DNA of 64,000 bases from Lonepinella koalarum (GCF_042926695.1 NZ_CP170642.1:868001-932000); one strand, 5' to 3'; numbered from the stretch's first letter, positions 1-9,709 are shown. Numbers and translations are program-made. The notes: generated from the sequence alone by a model not told the origin.

Positions 1-723
1 TTTATTGATTTTTGGTGTGGTATCTTTATGAGCAATTAAATCACTTTTACGTGTATCTTCAATAATACGACCATCTTTAATTTCAATAATCCGGTTAGCA
101 AAATTCGCCACTTGTTTGTCGTGGGTGACTAAAATAATGGTATGCCCTTCGCTATGTAACTGGGTTAGAATTTCCATTACCGTTTCACCACTTTTACTGT
201 CTAATGCCCCTGTTGGCTCATCTGCTAAAATAATTTCACCGCCATTCATCAAGGCTCGAGCAATACTCACCCGTTGCTGTTGTCCACCGGAAAGTTGGCT
301 CGGTTTATTTTCTAATTTATCGCCTAAGCCTAATTTATCTAACAAACTAGCGGCTCGTGCTAAACGAGCTTGTTGATCAACACCAGCATAAATGGCCGGA
401 AGTGCTACATTTTCCACCGCACTTAGAGTAGAAAGCAGGTTATAACGTTGGAAAATAAAACCAAATTTTTGTTGACGCAAGTCGGAAAGTTGATCTCGAT
501 TAAGATGACTAACTTCTTGATTATCAATTTTATAAGATCCCGATGTTGCCGTATCTAAACAACCGATAATGTTCATTAAGGTCGATTTACCCGAACCCGA
601 TTGCCCGATAATGGCAATAAAATCACCTTTTTTAATATCTAAGTCAATGTCTTTTAAAACTTGGGTACGGTTTTCACCTTCACCAAAAAATTTGTTAATG
701 CCTTTGATTTCAATGATATTCAT
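1..723 (-). CDS. macB: MacB, macrolide/toxin export ABC transporter, N-terminal ATPase part (cut by window edge)
   Basis: Reading from an ATG at 723 towards position 1 gives 241 uninterrupted codons that run off the window. The fragment is an ABC ATPase domain: Walker A GQSGSGKST at residues 40-48, signature LSGGQQQR at 144-151 and Walker B IILADEP at 164-170. MacB is an inner-membrane ATPase/permease that works with MacA and an outer-membrane channel to export macrolides or peptides. The FtsX-like permease half lies outside the window. It starts 9 nt after the macA stop, so the two are clearly one operon. A LolD-type ATPase would be similar in sequence, but the macA neighbour favours MacB. 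Confidence 0.9.
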   Translation of the reverse strand, partial: MNIIEIKGINKFFGEGENRTQVLKDIDLDIKKGDFIAIIGQSGSGKSTLMNIIGCLDTATSGSYKIDNQEVSHLNRDQLSDLRQQKFGFIFQRYNLLSTLSAVENVALPAIYAGVDQQARLARAASLLDKLGLGDKLENKPSQLSGGQQQRVSIARALMNGGEIILADEPTGALDSKSGETVMEILTQLHSEGHTIILVTHDKQVANFANRIIEIKDGRIIEDTRKSDLIAHKDTTPKINK

Positions 724-732
724 ATCGCAACC

Positions 733-1896
733 TTAGAACAATCTTGGTCCACGGTTACTATTACCGACAGTTTCACCTTCCGCTACCTGAGAGGTAATCA
801 CTTTTTCACCCTCATTTAAGCCAGATAAAATTTGGGTATTCACATCATCATTTAAGCCGATAGTAACTTCTCGTTTTTCTACCTGTTTATCATTATTTAA
901 TACATTGACATAAACTTGATTACCATCATTTTGTAGGCTAGTGGTTGGCACTAATAAGGCATCTTTAACATCTGCAATAGTAATGGTATTTTGCGTTGTC
1001 ATGCCGATACGCAATTTACCGTCTGGGTTATCTACAACCACATTGGCATAATAATAAACGGCGTTGGTATCGGTCACATCTTCTGTATAACCATTATCAG
1101 TTAATGTTGTCATGGCTGGATCGACCGAATTAATTTGAGCATGATATTTGGTATTTGGATCAGATAGGGTAGTAAACTCAATTGACATACCTTGTTTCAC
1201 TTTAGTAATGTCCCCTTCGGAAATTTCAGGTTTCACCAACATTTTGCTTAAATCAGCCACTTGTACGATTGTTGGTGTCGTTTGATTCGCATTGACAGTT
1301 TGTCCGACAGAGACAGGAATAGAAATCACCGTACCATTTAATGGCGACACAATTTTAGTGTAACCTAAGTTAGTTTGAGCGGTGCTGACTTCAATTTCTG
1401 ATTGCTTAATAGATGCTTGTACCGTTTCAATATCCGCTTCCGCGCTGGATAGGGTATTTTTTGCTGAATTTAAATCATCTAACGTGGCTGAATTTTGCTT
1501 ATATAATTTAGCTATACGATTATAAGCTGACAATGCCACATCATAAGCTATTTTTTTTGCTTTTAATTGAGCCTGATAAGAAGACAGTTGAGCTTGCGCG
1601 GTATTTAGGTTATTGACTTGTGTTTTGGAATCAATTTCCGCAATCAAATCACCTTCTTTGACTTCTTGTCCTAAGATCACATGGATTTTTTCAATTTTTC
1701 CAGATACTTGCGCCCCCACTTCAACGCGGTTATAGCTTCGTACTGTCCCACTGGCAATCACTGATTTTTGTAAATTACCACGGTTCACTGTTTCGGTTAA
1801 ATAGGTAATTTGCGAATCTTTATCTGCTTTAAAATAAAACCAACAACTGCCACATAATGCTAGGACGATTGCTGCAATGAATAACTTCTTTTTCAT
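733..1896 (-). CDS. macA: MacA, periplasmic adaptor of the MacAB efflux pump
   Basis: A 387-residue membrane-fusion protein. Residues 5-22 are a hydrophobic signal anchor. Next come a lipoyl-like half (GQEVKEGDLIAEID), a long coiled-coil hairpin of about residues 95-175 rich in Ala, Gln and Ser, the second lipoyl half (SPLNGTVISIPVSVGQTV), and beta-barrel and membrane-proximal domains. MacA bridges MacB and a TolC-type channel and stimulates MacB ATPase activity. It is the first gene of the macAB pair, with GGACAATATT ahead of the ATG. Length is normal for the family. Confidence 0.93.
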   Translation of the reverse strand: MKKKLFIAAIVLALCGSCWFYFKADKDSQITYLTETVNRGNLQKSVIASGTVRSYNRVEVGAQVSGKIEKIHVILGQEVKEGDLIAEIDSKTQVNNLNTAQAQLSSYQAQLKAKKIAYDVALSAYNRIAKLYKQNSATLDDLNSAKNTLSSAEADIETVQASIKQSEIEVSTAQTNLGYTKIVSPLNGTVISIPVSVGQTVNANQTTPTIVQVADLSKMLVKPEISEGDITKVKQGMSIEFTTLSDPNTKYHAQINSVDPAMTTLTDNGYTEDVTDTNAVYYYANVVVDNPDGKLRIGMTTQNTITIADVKDALLVPTTSLQNDGNQVYVNVLNNDKQVEKREVTIGLNDDVNTQILSGLNEGEKVITSQVAEGETVGNSNRGPRLF

Positions 1897-2018
1897 AATA
1901 TTGTCCGATAATAATTAAAGTGAGGGGAAGTATAAGAGATAAATCTTAATAAATCCTTAAGTATGCTTAATAGATTGTGATTTTAGGTAAAAGTTTCATT
2001 TTTATCTTTTTATCGACT

Positions 2019-2047
2019 TTGTAATCTTTATTTAAAGCGTGTAGAAT
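2019..2047 (+). promoter_or_regulatory. Predicted sigma-70 promoter for glnS
   Basis: TTGTAA (2019-2024) and TAGAAT (2042-2047) are separated by 17 nt, about 35 nt ahead of the glnS start. No strong Shine-Dalgarno sequence lies before the ATG at 2081. This is inferred from consensus match only. Confidence 0.5.
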
Positions 2048-2080
2048 AACCCTCATTTTTAACCGCTTAAATTTGACTAT

Positions 2081-3754
2081 ATGACAACCGAAAAGACTGT
2101 AATTGAAGAAACGGGCGAGATTCGTCCAACCAACTTTATTCGCCAAATTATTGATGAAGATTTAGCAAGTGGTAAACATAACAATGTTTACACTCGTTTC
2201 CCGCCTGAACCCAATGGTTATTTGCATATCGGACATGCCAAATCTATTTGTTTAAATTTTGGTATCGCCCAAGATTATCAAGGCAAATGTAATTTACGTT
2301 TTGATGATACTAACCCCACCAAAGAAGATGTGGAATATGTGGACAGCATCAAGCAAGATGTAGAATGGTTAGGTTTTCACTGGGAGGGTGAACCACGTTA
2401 TGCTTCCGATTATTTTGATCAACTTTATGGCTATGCCATTGAGTTAATTGAGAAAGGCTTAGCCTATGTAGATGAACTTTCAGCAGAACAAATGCGTGAA
2501 TATCGTGGTACCTTAACGGAAGCAGGGAAAAATAGCCCGCATCGTGATCGCCCGATTGAAGAAAATTTGGCATTATTTGAAAAAATGAAAAACGGCGAAG
2601 TCCCTGAGGGTAAAATGAGCTTGCGTGCCAAAATTAATATGAGTTCACCCTTTATGGTGATGCGTGATCCTGTGATTTATCGGGTGAAATTTGCCAGCCA
2701 TCATCAAACAGGAGATAAATGGTGTATTTATCCGATGTACGACTTTACTCACTGTATTTCTGATGCTATTGAACGCATTACCCATTCATTGTGTACGTTA
2801 GAGTTCCAAGATAACCGCCGTTTATACGACTGGGTATTAGAACATATTTCTATTGCACGTCCGTTGCCACATCAATATGAATTTTCTCGTCTAAATTTAG
2901 AAGGTACTTTAACTTCTAAACGTAAATTATTGAAATTAGTGGAAGAAAAAGTGGTAGATGGCTGGGACGATCCACGCATGCCAACCATTTCAGGTTTACG
3001 CCGTCGGGGTTATACGCCAGCATCTTTACGTGAATTTTGTCGCCGTATTGGGGTGACTAAACAAGATAACGTGGTAGAATTTAGTGCATTGGAAAGTTGT
3101 ATTCGTGATGATTTAAACACTAATGCACCACGTGCCATGGCAGTGATTAATCCGTTAAAAATCGTGATTGAAAACTTAAAAAATCCAGAAATTTTAACCG
3201 CACCTAATCACCCCAATCGGGAAGAACTCGGCACTCGTCAATTAGCATTTACCCAAGCGCTTTATATCGATCAGGCAGATTTTCGTGAAGAAGCCAATAA
3301 ACAATATAAACGTTTAGTATTAGGCAAAGAAGTACGTTTACGTAATGCTTATGTAATTAAAGCAGAACGAGTAGAAAAAGATGCAGACGGCAATGTGACC
3401 TGCGTTTATTGCTCTTATGATCCTGACACTTTAGGCAAAAATCCTGCTGATGGACGTAAGGTGAAAGGCGTAATTCATTGGGTGTCAGCAACAGAAAATT
3501 ACCCTGCGGAATTTCGTCAATACGGACGTTTATTTGATATGCCAAACCCGGGAGCGGAAGAGGATATTATAGCCGCCATTAGCCCGAATTCCTTGGTGGT
3601 GAAACAAGGTTTTGTAGAAAAATCCCTTGTTAATGCTCAAGCGGAACAAGCCTATCAATTTGAACGGGAAGGCTATTATTGTGCGGACAACAAACACAGC
3701 CGCGCGGATCAGTTGGTGTTTAATCTCACCGTTAGCTTAAAAGAAGGATTTTAA
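2081..3754 (+). CDS. glnS: Glutaminyl-tRNA synthetase
   Basis: A 557-residue class I aminoacyl-tRNA synthetase that charges tRNA-Gln with glutamine in the cytosol. The HIGH motif is at residues 49-52 (YLHIGHAKS), and the KMSKS-equivalent loop appears as TSKRK at about residue 277. The C-terminal anticodon-binding beta barrels include the VKGVIHWVS segment. Length matches bacterial GlnS. The stop is immediately followed (0 nt) by the ATG of a small lipoprotein gene, then ycgN, so the three may be cotranscribed. The glnS-ycgN-malQ order is that of H. influenzae as I recall it. Confidence 0.97.
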   Translation: MTTEKTVIEETGEIRPTNFIRQIIDEDLASGKHNNVYTRFPPEPNGYLHIGHAKSICLNFGIAQDYQGKCNLRFDDTNPTKEDVEYVDSIKQDVEWLGFHWEGEPRYASDYFDQLYGYAIELIEKGLAYVDELSAEQMREYRGTLTEAGKNSPHRDRPIEENLALFEKMKNGEVPEGKMSLRAKINMSSPFMVMRDPVIYRVKFASHHQTGDKWCIYPMYDFTHCISDAIERITHSLCTLEFQDNRRLYDWVLEHISIARPLPHQYEFSRLNLEGTLTSKRKLLKLVEEKVVDGWDDPRMPTISGLRRRGYTPASLREFCRRIGVTKQDNVVEFSALESCIRDDLNTNAPRAMAVINPLKIVIENLKNPEILTAPNHPNREELGTRQLAFTQALYIDQADFREEANKQYKRLVLGKEVRLRNAYVIKAERVEKDADGNVTCVYCSYDPDTLGKNPADGRKVKGVIHWVSATENYPAEFRQYGRLFDMPNPGAEEDIIAAISPNSLVVKQGFVEKSLVNAQAEQAYQFEREGYYCADNKHSRADQLVFNLTVSLKEGF

Positions 3755-3910
3755 ATGAAAAAATTACTCTTCATCACCTTGAGTGTCTTGGTTTTAGCGG
3801 CGTGTTCCCAGCCAAAAGATATTTATTTTAATGGGGCGGAAGGCTCAGGTTCAGGCTTGAAATACAACAAAGACACCAGCCGTTTTGATGTCAATACGGA
3901 AATGAAATGA
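3755..3910 (+). CDS. Small lipoprotein (51 aa), function unknown
   Basis: The ATG follows the glnS stop with no gap, and the frame encodes 51 residues starting MKKLLFITLSVLVLAACSQ. This is a classic lipoprotein signal: positive N-terminus, hydrophobic core and lipobox LAAC with the acylated Cys at residue 17. The mature part is only about 35 residues, rich in Gly, Ser, Asn and Asp. The stop overlaps the ycgN start as ATGA (3907-3910), which implies translational coupling. Lipid attachment is a confident inference; the biological role is unknown. It does not match the Asp at +2 that would favour inner-membrane retention, so outer-membrane sorting is likely. Confidence 0.8.
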   Translation: MKKLLFITLSVLVLAACSQPKDIYFNGAEGSGSGLKYNKDTSRFDVNTEMK

Positions 3911-4347
3911 TCACAACGGAAGCTCGCCCATTCTGGCAACGCAAATCCCTTGCGGAGATGACCGAATCGGAATGGGAATCCCTATGTGACGGTTGCGGTA
4001 AATGTTGCTACCGCAAATTTATCTCAGGACGTGGACGGCGAGAACGCTTGTATTACACCCGTATCGCCTGTGATTTATTAAACCTAGAAACCGGAAAGTG
4101 CGGTGATTATTGCAATCGTTTTAAATTAATTGACGATTGTACCAAACTCACCCAAAAAAATCTCGCTCAATTCAGCTGGCTCCCCGATACCTGTGCCTAT
4201 CGTTTACTATACGAAGGCAAGCCTTTATTTGACTGGCATCCGCTGATTTCCCATAACCCCAACTCAGTCAAATTAGCTGGCGTTATGATCAAAAATGGCA
4301 TTCATGAAAGGGATGTGATTGATTGGTTTGAGTATGTGATTGATTAA
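3907..4347 (+). CDS. ycgN: YcgN/UPF0260 family cysteine-rich protein
   Basis: A 146-residue protein of the UPF0260 (YkgJ/YcgN-type) family. The N-terminal GCGKCCYRKF cluster, further cysteines (ETGKCGDYCNRF, DDCTKL, DTCAYRL) and the WHPLISHNP segment are typical. The cysteines probably bind Zn or an Fe-S cluster, but the cellular function is not established. The start overlaps the preceding lipoprotein stop (ATGA). The stop codon overlaps tail-to-tail with the antitoxin remnant on the other strand (4344-4347). Length equals that of the E. coli relative. Confidence 0.9.
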   Translation: MITTEARPFWQRKSLAEMTESEWESLCDGCGKCCYRKFISGRGRRERLYYTRIACDLLNLETGKCGDYCNRFKLIDDCTKLTQKNLAQFSWLPDTCAYRLLYEGKPLFDWHPLISHNPNSVKLAGVMIKNGIHERDVIDWFEYVID

Positions 4348-4644
4348 ATCCGAAAAATATGTGTATTCCCCGTTGGCATTTCCACCGTAAGGCTAAGTTT
4401 TCCGCCAAGGGTTTCTACATAACGCTTTAAAGTAGAAAGTTTTAATTCATTGCCACGTTGTTCAATTTGAGCAATGGCAGGTTGGGAAATGCCTAATGAG
4501 TTGGCTAATTCTTTCTGTGACAACATCGCTTCTTCTCTTAGATTATTAAAGCCCAGATTCAAGGACGAGTTTTTCAGCTTCTTGTTGTATTTCTTGTTGT
4601 TCTTCAGGTGTGAATGTTGCGAGTAGATCATCTAATGTTTTCAT
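4344..4644 (-). pseudogene. XRE-family antitoxin (HigA-like) broken by a one-base frameshift
   Basis: The C-terminal part is intact in one frame: MLSQKELANSLGISQPAIAQ is an XRE helix-turn-helix, followed by LSTLKRYVETLGG. The matching N-terminal part is in another frame from an ATG at 4644 (MKTLDDLLATFTPEEQQEI...), reaching a stop after LESGL. Removing one base at the run 4548-4550 joins the halves as ESGL-NNLREEAMLSQK and gives a normal 99-residue antitoxin; the 301-bp span is one base over a multiple of three. No toxin gene lies between its promoter and the start. A residual HTH protein could still be made from an internal start. A sequencing error is the main alternative. Confidence 0.75.
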
Positions 4645-4664
4645 TATACTGCTCTAATTAAGTC

Positions 4665-4714
4665 ATGGCTTATTCTTTGATATTTTATAATTTATAGCTT
4701 ATTTGTCAAGCCAT
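4665..4714 (-). promoter_or_regulatory. Promoter with flanking inverted repeat for the frameshifted antitoxin
   Basis: On the minus strand TTGACA (4704-4709) and TAAAAT (4682-4687) are 16 nt apart, 38 nt ahead of the antitoxin ATG. The promoter lies between the arms of an inverted repeat, ATGGCTT (4665-4671) and AAGCCAT (4708-4714). This is a plausible autoregulatory operator. Confidence 0.5.
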
Positions 4715-4848
4715 AGAATTATTCTTATATAATGGAAAACATAATGCAAAGTTAGGCTGCAAGCAAAAAAGATGATCAATATTTGGAATCCAGATCACAA
4801 AAATCCATATCGTAGTAAGCCTGATTGTTCTTCTATGATTCCAACAAA

Positions 4849-4909
4849 TATGACAAAGATCACAAAACTGAATTAAATTTATTGAGTTTATTATAGACCT
4901 TGCTAAAAT
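4849..4909 (+). promoter_or_regulatory. Predicted promoter and CRP-like site for the glycogen cluster (malQ)
   Basis: TATGACAAAGATCACA (4849-4864) fits the CRP pattern TGTGA-N6-TCACA with one mismatch. Downstream are TTGAGT (4882-4887) and TAAAAT (4904-4909) with 16-nt spacing. The expected start near 4916 puts the CRP centre at about -60, the usual class I position. CRP control of glycogen genes is known in enterobacteria. Here it is inferred from sequence. Confidence 0.5.
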
Positions 4910-4933
4910 GTAGTTGAAACTTGAGGTACACCT

Positions 4934-7018
4934 ATGAATTTAACGGAACAACAACGCTGTACTGAACAGAAAGCTGAAAAATTAGGGATCTGTCTTTCCC
5001 ATTATGATATTGATGGTCATTTTATTACAGTATCAGCAGAAACTTTAGATTATTTCACCGCACTTTTATCAACGGAAAATAGCCAGTCTAATGATCACTT
5101 TGATGATGTTTTTGTCATAAACGCAGAACAAGCTACAAACTATTCCTTTTCTTCTTTTTTCTTATCCGTCACAACTTGCCGTTTAACCAACGAACAAGAT
5201 GAAATATTACTTGAACAGCAATCCCAACAACAAATCAGTTTACCAGCTTTGCCCGTCGGTTATTATCAATTGACCCTTTCTGACCAAAATCAGCAGCGTA
5301 AAATACGTTTATTAGTACAACCCAAAACCACTTTTCAATCTCCGTTATTAGAGCAACAAAAAGCATGGGGGATTAATGTTCAGCTTTATAGTTTGCGTTC
5401 TGAGCGTAACTGGGGGATTGGCGATTTTGCCGATTTAACTTATTTAGTACAACATGCGGTGCAATTTGGTGCGGATTTTATCGGGATTAATCCATTACAC
5501 AAAATGTATGCTGCCGTACCAGATTGGGCGAGTCCGTATAGTGCCACATCTCGTCGTTGGTTAAATCCGATTTATTTGGCGGTAGATTGGTTGCCGGAAT
5601 ATAAATTAGCTAAATCTGTGCAGACGTGGTTTGTTCAACAACAAGACGAAATGACGCGTTTACGCCAACAGCCACAAGTAGATTATCAAGCAATTTCTCG
5701 TTTAAAATTCACCGCACTTGAGCAGCTTTTTGCCTTTAGTCAGCGTAGTAAAACCGCCAAAATTATCACTCGCCGGCAAGCCTTTTTAGATTTTGTTAAA
5801 CAACAGGGAGATAACCTGTTAAATCAAGCATTATTTGATGTATTAGATGGGATTGAGCATCCAACTCATCAAGCTGAGGAAAAAAATATCGGTTGGTTAG
5901 GCTGGCGAAAAGAATGGCAACAATTAAGTGATAAAAACCGTAACGCGTTAATTAAAAAATATCAAAATCAAATTGAATTTTATATGTGGTTGCAATGGCT
6001 AACTGAACAACAGTTGGCAGAAGTAAAAATTGTTGCTCAGAAAGTTGGCTTACAATTAGGTATCTACGGTGATTTAGCGGTACAAAGTTCACGGGGTAGT
6101 GCGGATGTTTGGAGTGATCCTGAACTTTATTGTGTCAATGCAAGCATTGGTGCACCACCCGATCCATTAGGACCTATCGGACAGAATTGGAATTTACCAC
6201 CTTATAATCCAACCGTATTAAAAGCACGTGGTTTCCAACCTTTTATTGAAATGTTACGAGCGAATATGCAACATTTCGGCGTATTGAGAATTGATCATGT
6301 GATGGGATTGTTCCGTTTGTGGTTGATTCCAGAAAATAAAACCGCTGTTAATGGTGTTTATGTGTTTTATCCGTTTGCGGAATTAATGGCAATTTTAGCC
6401 ATTGAAAGCCAACGCAATCAATGTGTGATTGTGGGGGAAGATTTAGGTACTGTTGCTGATGAAGTGCGGTCAACATTAAATCAATTTTTAATCTATTCGT
6501 ATTTTGTGTTGTATTTCTCGCAAGCGAATGGTGAATTTCCCCCCGCTGAAAAATTCCCAACTCAAGCCTTTGCCACCATTGGTACGCATGATGTGCCATC
6601 TTTACGGAGTTTTTGGCATTGTAAGGATTTAGCCTTATTTGAACAATTAGGCGTGTTGCAAGGGGATTTTTTGCAACAAAAATATCAACAGCGAGTAGAG
6701 GACAAACAAGCCTTATTAAATAGTTTGCACCGTGATCATTATTTACCCGATGATTATGACGGCGATGCGTTAAGCATGGCGATGCACGATCATCTAAATT
6801 TTGTGATTCATCGTTATTTAGCATGTAGTCAAAGTCGATTGATTGGTGTACAGTTAGAAAATCTGATCGATCAAGAAGTGTCGTTTAACTTACCAGGGAC
6901 ATCAACCGAGTACCCAAATTGGCAAATTAAACTTGCTATGCCACTAGAACAAATATTTAGTGACCCACGCATTCAGGCATTATTAAATGAAATTAACCAT
7001 AATAGGAAGTCATTATGA
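4934..7018 (+). CDS. malQ: 4-alpha-glucanotransferase (amylomaltase)
   Basis: A 694-residue GH77 enzyme that transfers maltodextrin segments between glucans, recycling the short oligosaccharides left by glycogen breakdown. The N-terminal ~140 residues are the beta-sandwich extension seen in enterobacterial-type MalQ. The GH77 core starts at about residue 150 (WGINVQLYSLRSERNWGIGDFADL). It includes the nucleophile region RIDHVMGLFR (about 452), GEDLGTV (about 501) and GTHDVPS (about 550). It is first in the glg cluster, and its stop overlaps the glgB start (ATGA at 7015-7018), implying coupled translation. Confidence 0.96.
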   Translation: MNLTEQQRCTEQKAEKLGICLSHYDIDGHFITVSAETLDYFTALLSTENSQSNDHFDDVFVINAEQATNYSFSSFFLSVTTCRLTNEQDEILLEQQSQQQISLPALPVGYYQLTLSDQNQQRKIRLLVQPKTTFQSPLLEQQKAWGINVQLYSLRSERNWGIGDFADLTYLVQHAVQFGADFIGINPLHKMYAAVPDWASPYSATSRRWLNPIYLAVDWLPEYKLAKSVQTWFVQQQDEMTRLRQQPQVDYQAISRLKFTALEQLFAFSQRSKTAKIITRRQAFLDFVKQQGDNLLNQALFDVLDGIEHPTHQAEEKNIGWLGWRKEWQQLSDKNRNALIKKYQNQIEFYMWLQWLTEQQLAEVKIVAQKVGLQLGIYGDLAVQSSRGSADVWSDPELYCVNASIGAPPDPLGPIGQNWNLPPYNPTVLKARGFQPFIEMLRANMQHFGVLRIDHVMGLFRLWLIPENKTAVNGVYVFYPFAELMAILAIESQRNQCVIVGEDLGTVADEVRSTLNQFLIYSYFVLYFSQANGEFPPAEKFPTQAFATIGTHDVPSLRSFWHCKDLALFEQLGVLQGDFLQQKYQQRVEDKQALLNSLHRDHYLPDDYDGDALSMAMHDHLNFVIHRYLACSQSRLIGVQLENLIDQEVSFNLPGTSTEYPNWQIKLAMPLEQIFSDPRIQALLNEINHNRKSL

Positions 7019-9690
7019 AAAAATTAGTAGAACAATCAGTAATAGATGCGTTTTTTAATGGAACGCATGCTGATCCATTTTCGGTGTTAGGTATGCACGA
7101 AACGGAAAGGGGAATTGAAGTTCGTGTATTAATGCCAGATGCAAACAGTGTTGAAGTTATCAATCGAACAACACAAAATGTTGAAGTGGTGTTGGATTTG
7201 ATTGATGAACGAGGTTTCTTCACCGGTGTCGCACCAAATACTCGTGATTTTTTTGATTATCAATTAAAAGTCTATTGGGGTAATGAAGCGATATTTATTG
7301 AAGACCCTTACCGTTTTCATCCGATGATCGAAGAATTAGATAATTGGCTATTAGCCGAAGGTTCCCATTTACGCCCTTATGAAGTATTAGGCGCTCACTT
7401 TACTGAGTGTGACAATGTCACAGGGGTAAATTTCCGTTTATGGGCTCCAAATGCGAAACGGGTTTCTGTGGTCGGTGATTTTAACTATTGGGATGGTCGC
7501 CGTCATCCAATGCGTTTCCATGCCGATAGTGGTGTATGGGAATTATTTATTCCGAAAGTCACCTTAGGGCAATTATATAAATTTGAATTATTAGATAGCA
7601 ATAATCAACTTCGCTTAAAATCTGATCCGTATGCCTTTGCCGCACAATTACGCCCAGATACTGCATCACAAGTCAGTGCGTTACCTGAAATTGTGGAGAT
7701 GACGGATGCTCGTCGCAAAGCTAATCAAGCGGATCAACCGATCTCTATTTATGAAGTCCATTTAGGCTCATGGCGTCGGAACCTTGAAAATAATTTCTGG
7801 CTAGACTATGACCAGCTTGGCGATGAACTTATTCCTTATGTAAAAGATATGGGTTTTACCCATATTGAATTATTACCAATTTCTGAATATCCATTTGATG
7901 GTTCTTGGGGTTATCAACCTTTAGGCTTATATGCGCCAACCAGCCGTTTTGGTACACCAGAAGGCTTTAAACGTTTTATTGCCAAAGCACATGAAGCGGG
8001 AATTAATGTGATTTTAGACTGGGTTCCGGGGCATTTCCCGAGTGATACCCATGGTTTAGCTGCTTTTGACGGTACGGCATTATATGAACATGCGGATCCA
8101 AAAGAGGGCTATCATCAAGACTGGAATACCTTAATTTATAATTATGGTCGTAACGAAGTGAAAAACTTCTTGACGGGAAATGCGTTATATTGGTTAGAAC
8201 GTTTTGGCTTAGACGGCTTACGTGTTGATGCGGTCGCTTCGATGATTTATCGTGATTATAGCCGTAAAGACGGCGAGTGGATTCCAAACCAATATGGTGG
8301 TCGTGAGAATTTAGAAGCGATTGATTTCTTACGTCAAACCAACCGTATTGTAGGTACCGAAGTGCCGGGGGCAACCAGTATTGCAGAAGAATCCACCGCT
8401 TTTGCTGGTGTGACTTTACCGCCTGAAAATAACGGCTTAGGATTCCATTTCAAATGGAATATGGGTTGGATGAATGACACCCTTTCTTACATGAAACTGG
8501 ATCCGATCTATCGTCAATATCATCACAATAAAATGACTTTTGGTATGGTGTATCAATATAGCGAGAACTTCTTATTGCCATTGTCACATGATGAAGTGGT
8601 ACATGGTAAATCTTCGTTGTTAGGTAAAATGCCGGGGGATGCATGGCAAAAATTTGCTAATTTGCGTGCGTACTATGCCTATATGTGGGGTTATCCAGGT
8701 AAAAAATTACTGTTTATGGGTAATGAATTTGCTCAAGGTCGTGAGTGGAATTATCAAGAAAGCCTTGATTGGTACTTACTGGATGATTTCCATGGCGGTG
8801 GTTGGCACAAAGGGGTGTTGCAATTAGTCAAAGATTTAAATAAAACTTACAAAGAAAACACCGCACTTTATCAATTAGATAATAAACCAGAAGGGTTTGA
8901 TTGGTTAGTGGTTGATGATAATCAAAATTCTGTCTTTGCTTTTGAACGTAGTGATAGCAATGGTGAGCGTATTGTGGTGGTGAGTAATTTTACCCCTGTG
9001 GTGCGTGAAAACTATCGTATCGGGGTGAACGAAGAAGGGGAGTATGAAGAAATTTTGAATACGGATTCGGCTTACTATAAAGGCTCAAATGTCGGTAACT
9101 TTGGTGTGGTCACAACGGAAGATATTGAAAGTCATGGCAAAGCACAATCTATTTCTGTTGTGGTGCCTCCATTGGCAACAATTTATTTTCGTTGGAAAAA
9201 AAACACAAAAAAGGCTAAAAAAACAGCTATAAAACGGACTAAAACTGCAGAAATTGCGATGGAAAAACCGATAAAAGCGACAAAATCGAAACAAACTAAG
9301 GTTACGGAGATCAAAGTGAAAGCCACTAAAGCAGATACCGTGCAAGCGGACGTGGCAGAAAGCAAAGTGACCAAAGCTAAAACCAAAACCACAAGAACAA
9401 AATCTGTTAAATCAGATACGGTAAAACCAGAAGTGGTAACACCGGAAACGCTTGTGACTGAAAATAGTGCGGTGAAATCCACAGCAAAAACGACGGCGAA
9501 AAAAGTGACAAAAGCCACGAGCAAAAAAGCCGAAGTAGATGCTGAGCCGACGAAAAAAACGGTTAAAGCTAAAACTGCGCCAAAAGTAGTAAAAGAGAAA
9601 GTAGCAACAGTAAAAAAAGCAACAGTGAAAACTGAGGCTACTACAACAAAAACAGCTAAACCAAAAGCTAAAAAAACGGCTGAAGAATAA
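7015..9690 (+). CDS. glgB: 1,4-alpha-glucan branching enzyme with a lysine-rich C-terminal tail
   Basis: Residues 1 to about 727 are a complete GlgB: two N-terminal carbohydrate-binding sandwiches, then a GH13 barrel with LRVDAVASM (nucleophile Asp near 405), TSIAEEST (acid/base Glu near 458) and LSHDEVVHG (Asp near 526), then the C-terminal sandwich ending PPLATIYFRW. It forms alpha-1,6 branches in glycogen. Normal GlgB ends here at about 730 residues. This protein continues about 160 residues as a low-complexity Lys/Thr/Ala/Val tail (KKNTKKAKKT..., TKTAKPKAKKTAEE) resembling histone H1-like tails. The tail has no stop or frameshift. It overlaps malQ by 4 nt. Confidence 0.95.
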   Translation: MKKLVEQSVIDAFFNGTHADPFSVLGMHETERGIEVRVLMPDANSVEVINRTTQNVEVVLDLIDERGFFTGVAPNTRDFFDYQLKVYWGNEAIFIEDPYRFHPMIEELDNWLLAEGSHLRPYEVLGAHFTECDNVTGVNFRLWAPNAKRVSVVGDFNYWDGRRHPMRFHADSGVWELFIPKVTLGQLYKFELLDSNNQLRLKSDPYAFAAQLRPDTASQVSALPEIVEMTDARRKANQADQPISIYEVHLGSWRRNLENNFWLDYDQLGDELIPYVKDMGFTHIELLPISEYPFDGSWGYQPLGLYAPTSRFGTPEGFKRFIAKAHEAGINVILDWVPGHFPSDTHGLAAFDGTALYEHADPKEGYHQDWNTLIYNYGRNEVKNFLTGNALYWLERFGLDGLRVDAVASMIYRDYSRKDGEWIPNQYGGRENLEAIDFLRQTNRIVGTEVPGATSIAEESTAFAGVTLPPENNGLGFHFKWNMGWMNDTLSYMKLDPIYRQYHHNKMTFGMVYQYSENFLLPLSHDEVVHGKSSLLGKMPGDAWQKFANLRAYYAYMWGYPGKKLLFMGNEFAQGREWNYQESLDWYLLDDFHGGGWHKGVLQLVKDLNKTYKENTALYQLDNKPEGFDWLVVDDNQNSVFAFERSDSNGERIVVVSNFTPVVRENYRIGVNEEGEYEEILNTDSAYYKGSNVGNFGVVTTEDIESHGKAQSISVVVPPLATIYFRWKKNTKKAKKTAIKRTKTAEIAMEKPIKATKSKQTKVTEIKVKATKADTVQADVAESKVTKAKTKTTRTKSVKSDTVKPEVVTPETLVTENSAVKSTAKTTAKKVTKATSKKAEVDAEPTKKTVKAKTAPKVVKEKVATVKKATVKTEATTTKTAKPKAKKTAEE

Positions 9691-9709
9691 CAGATAGGGA
9701 ATGTAATAG

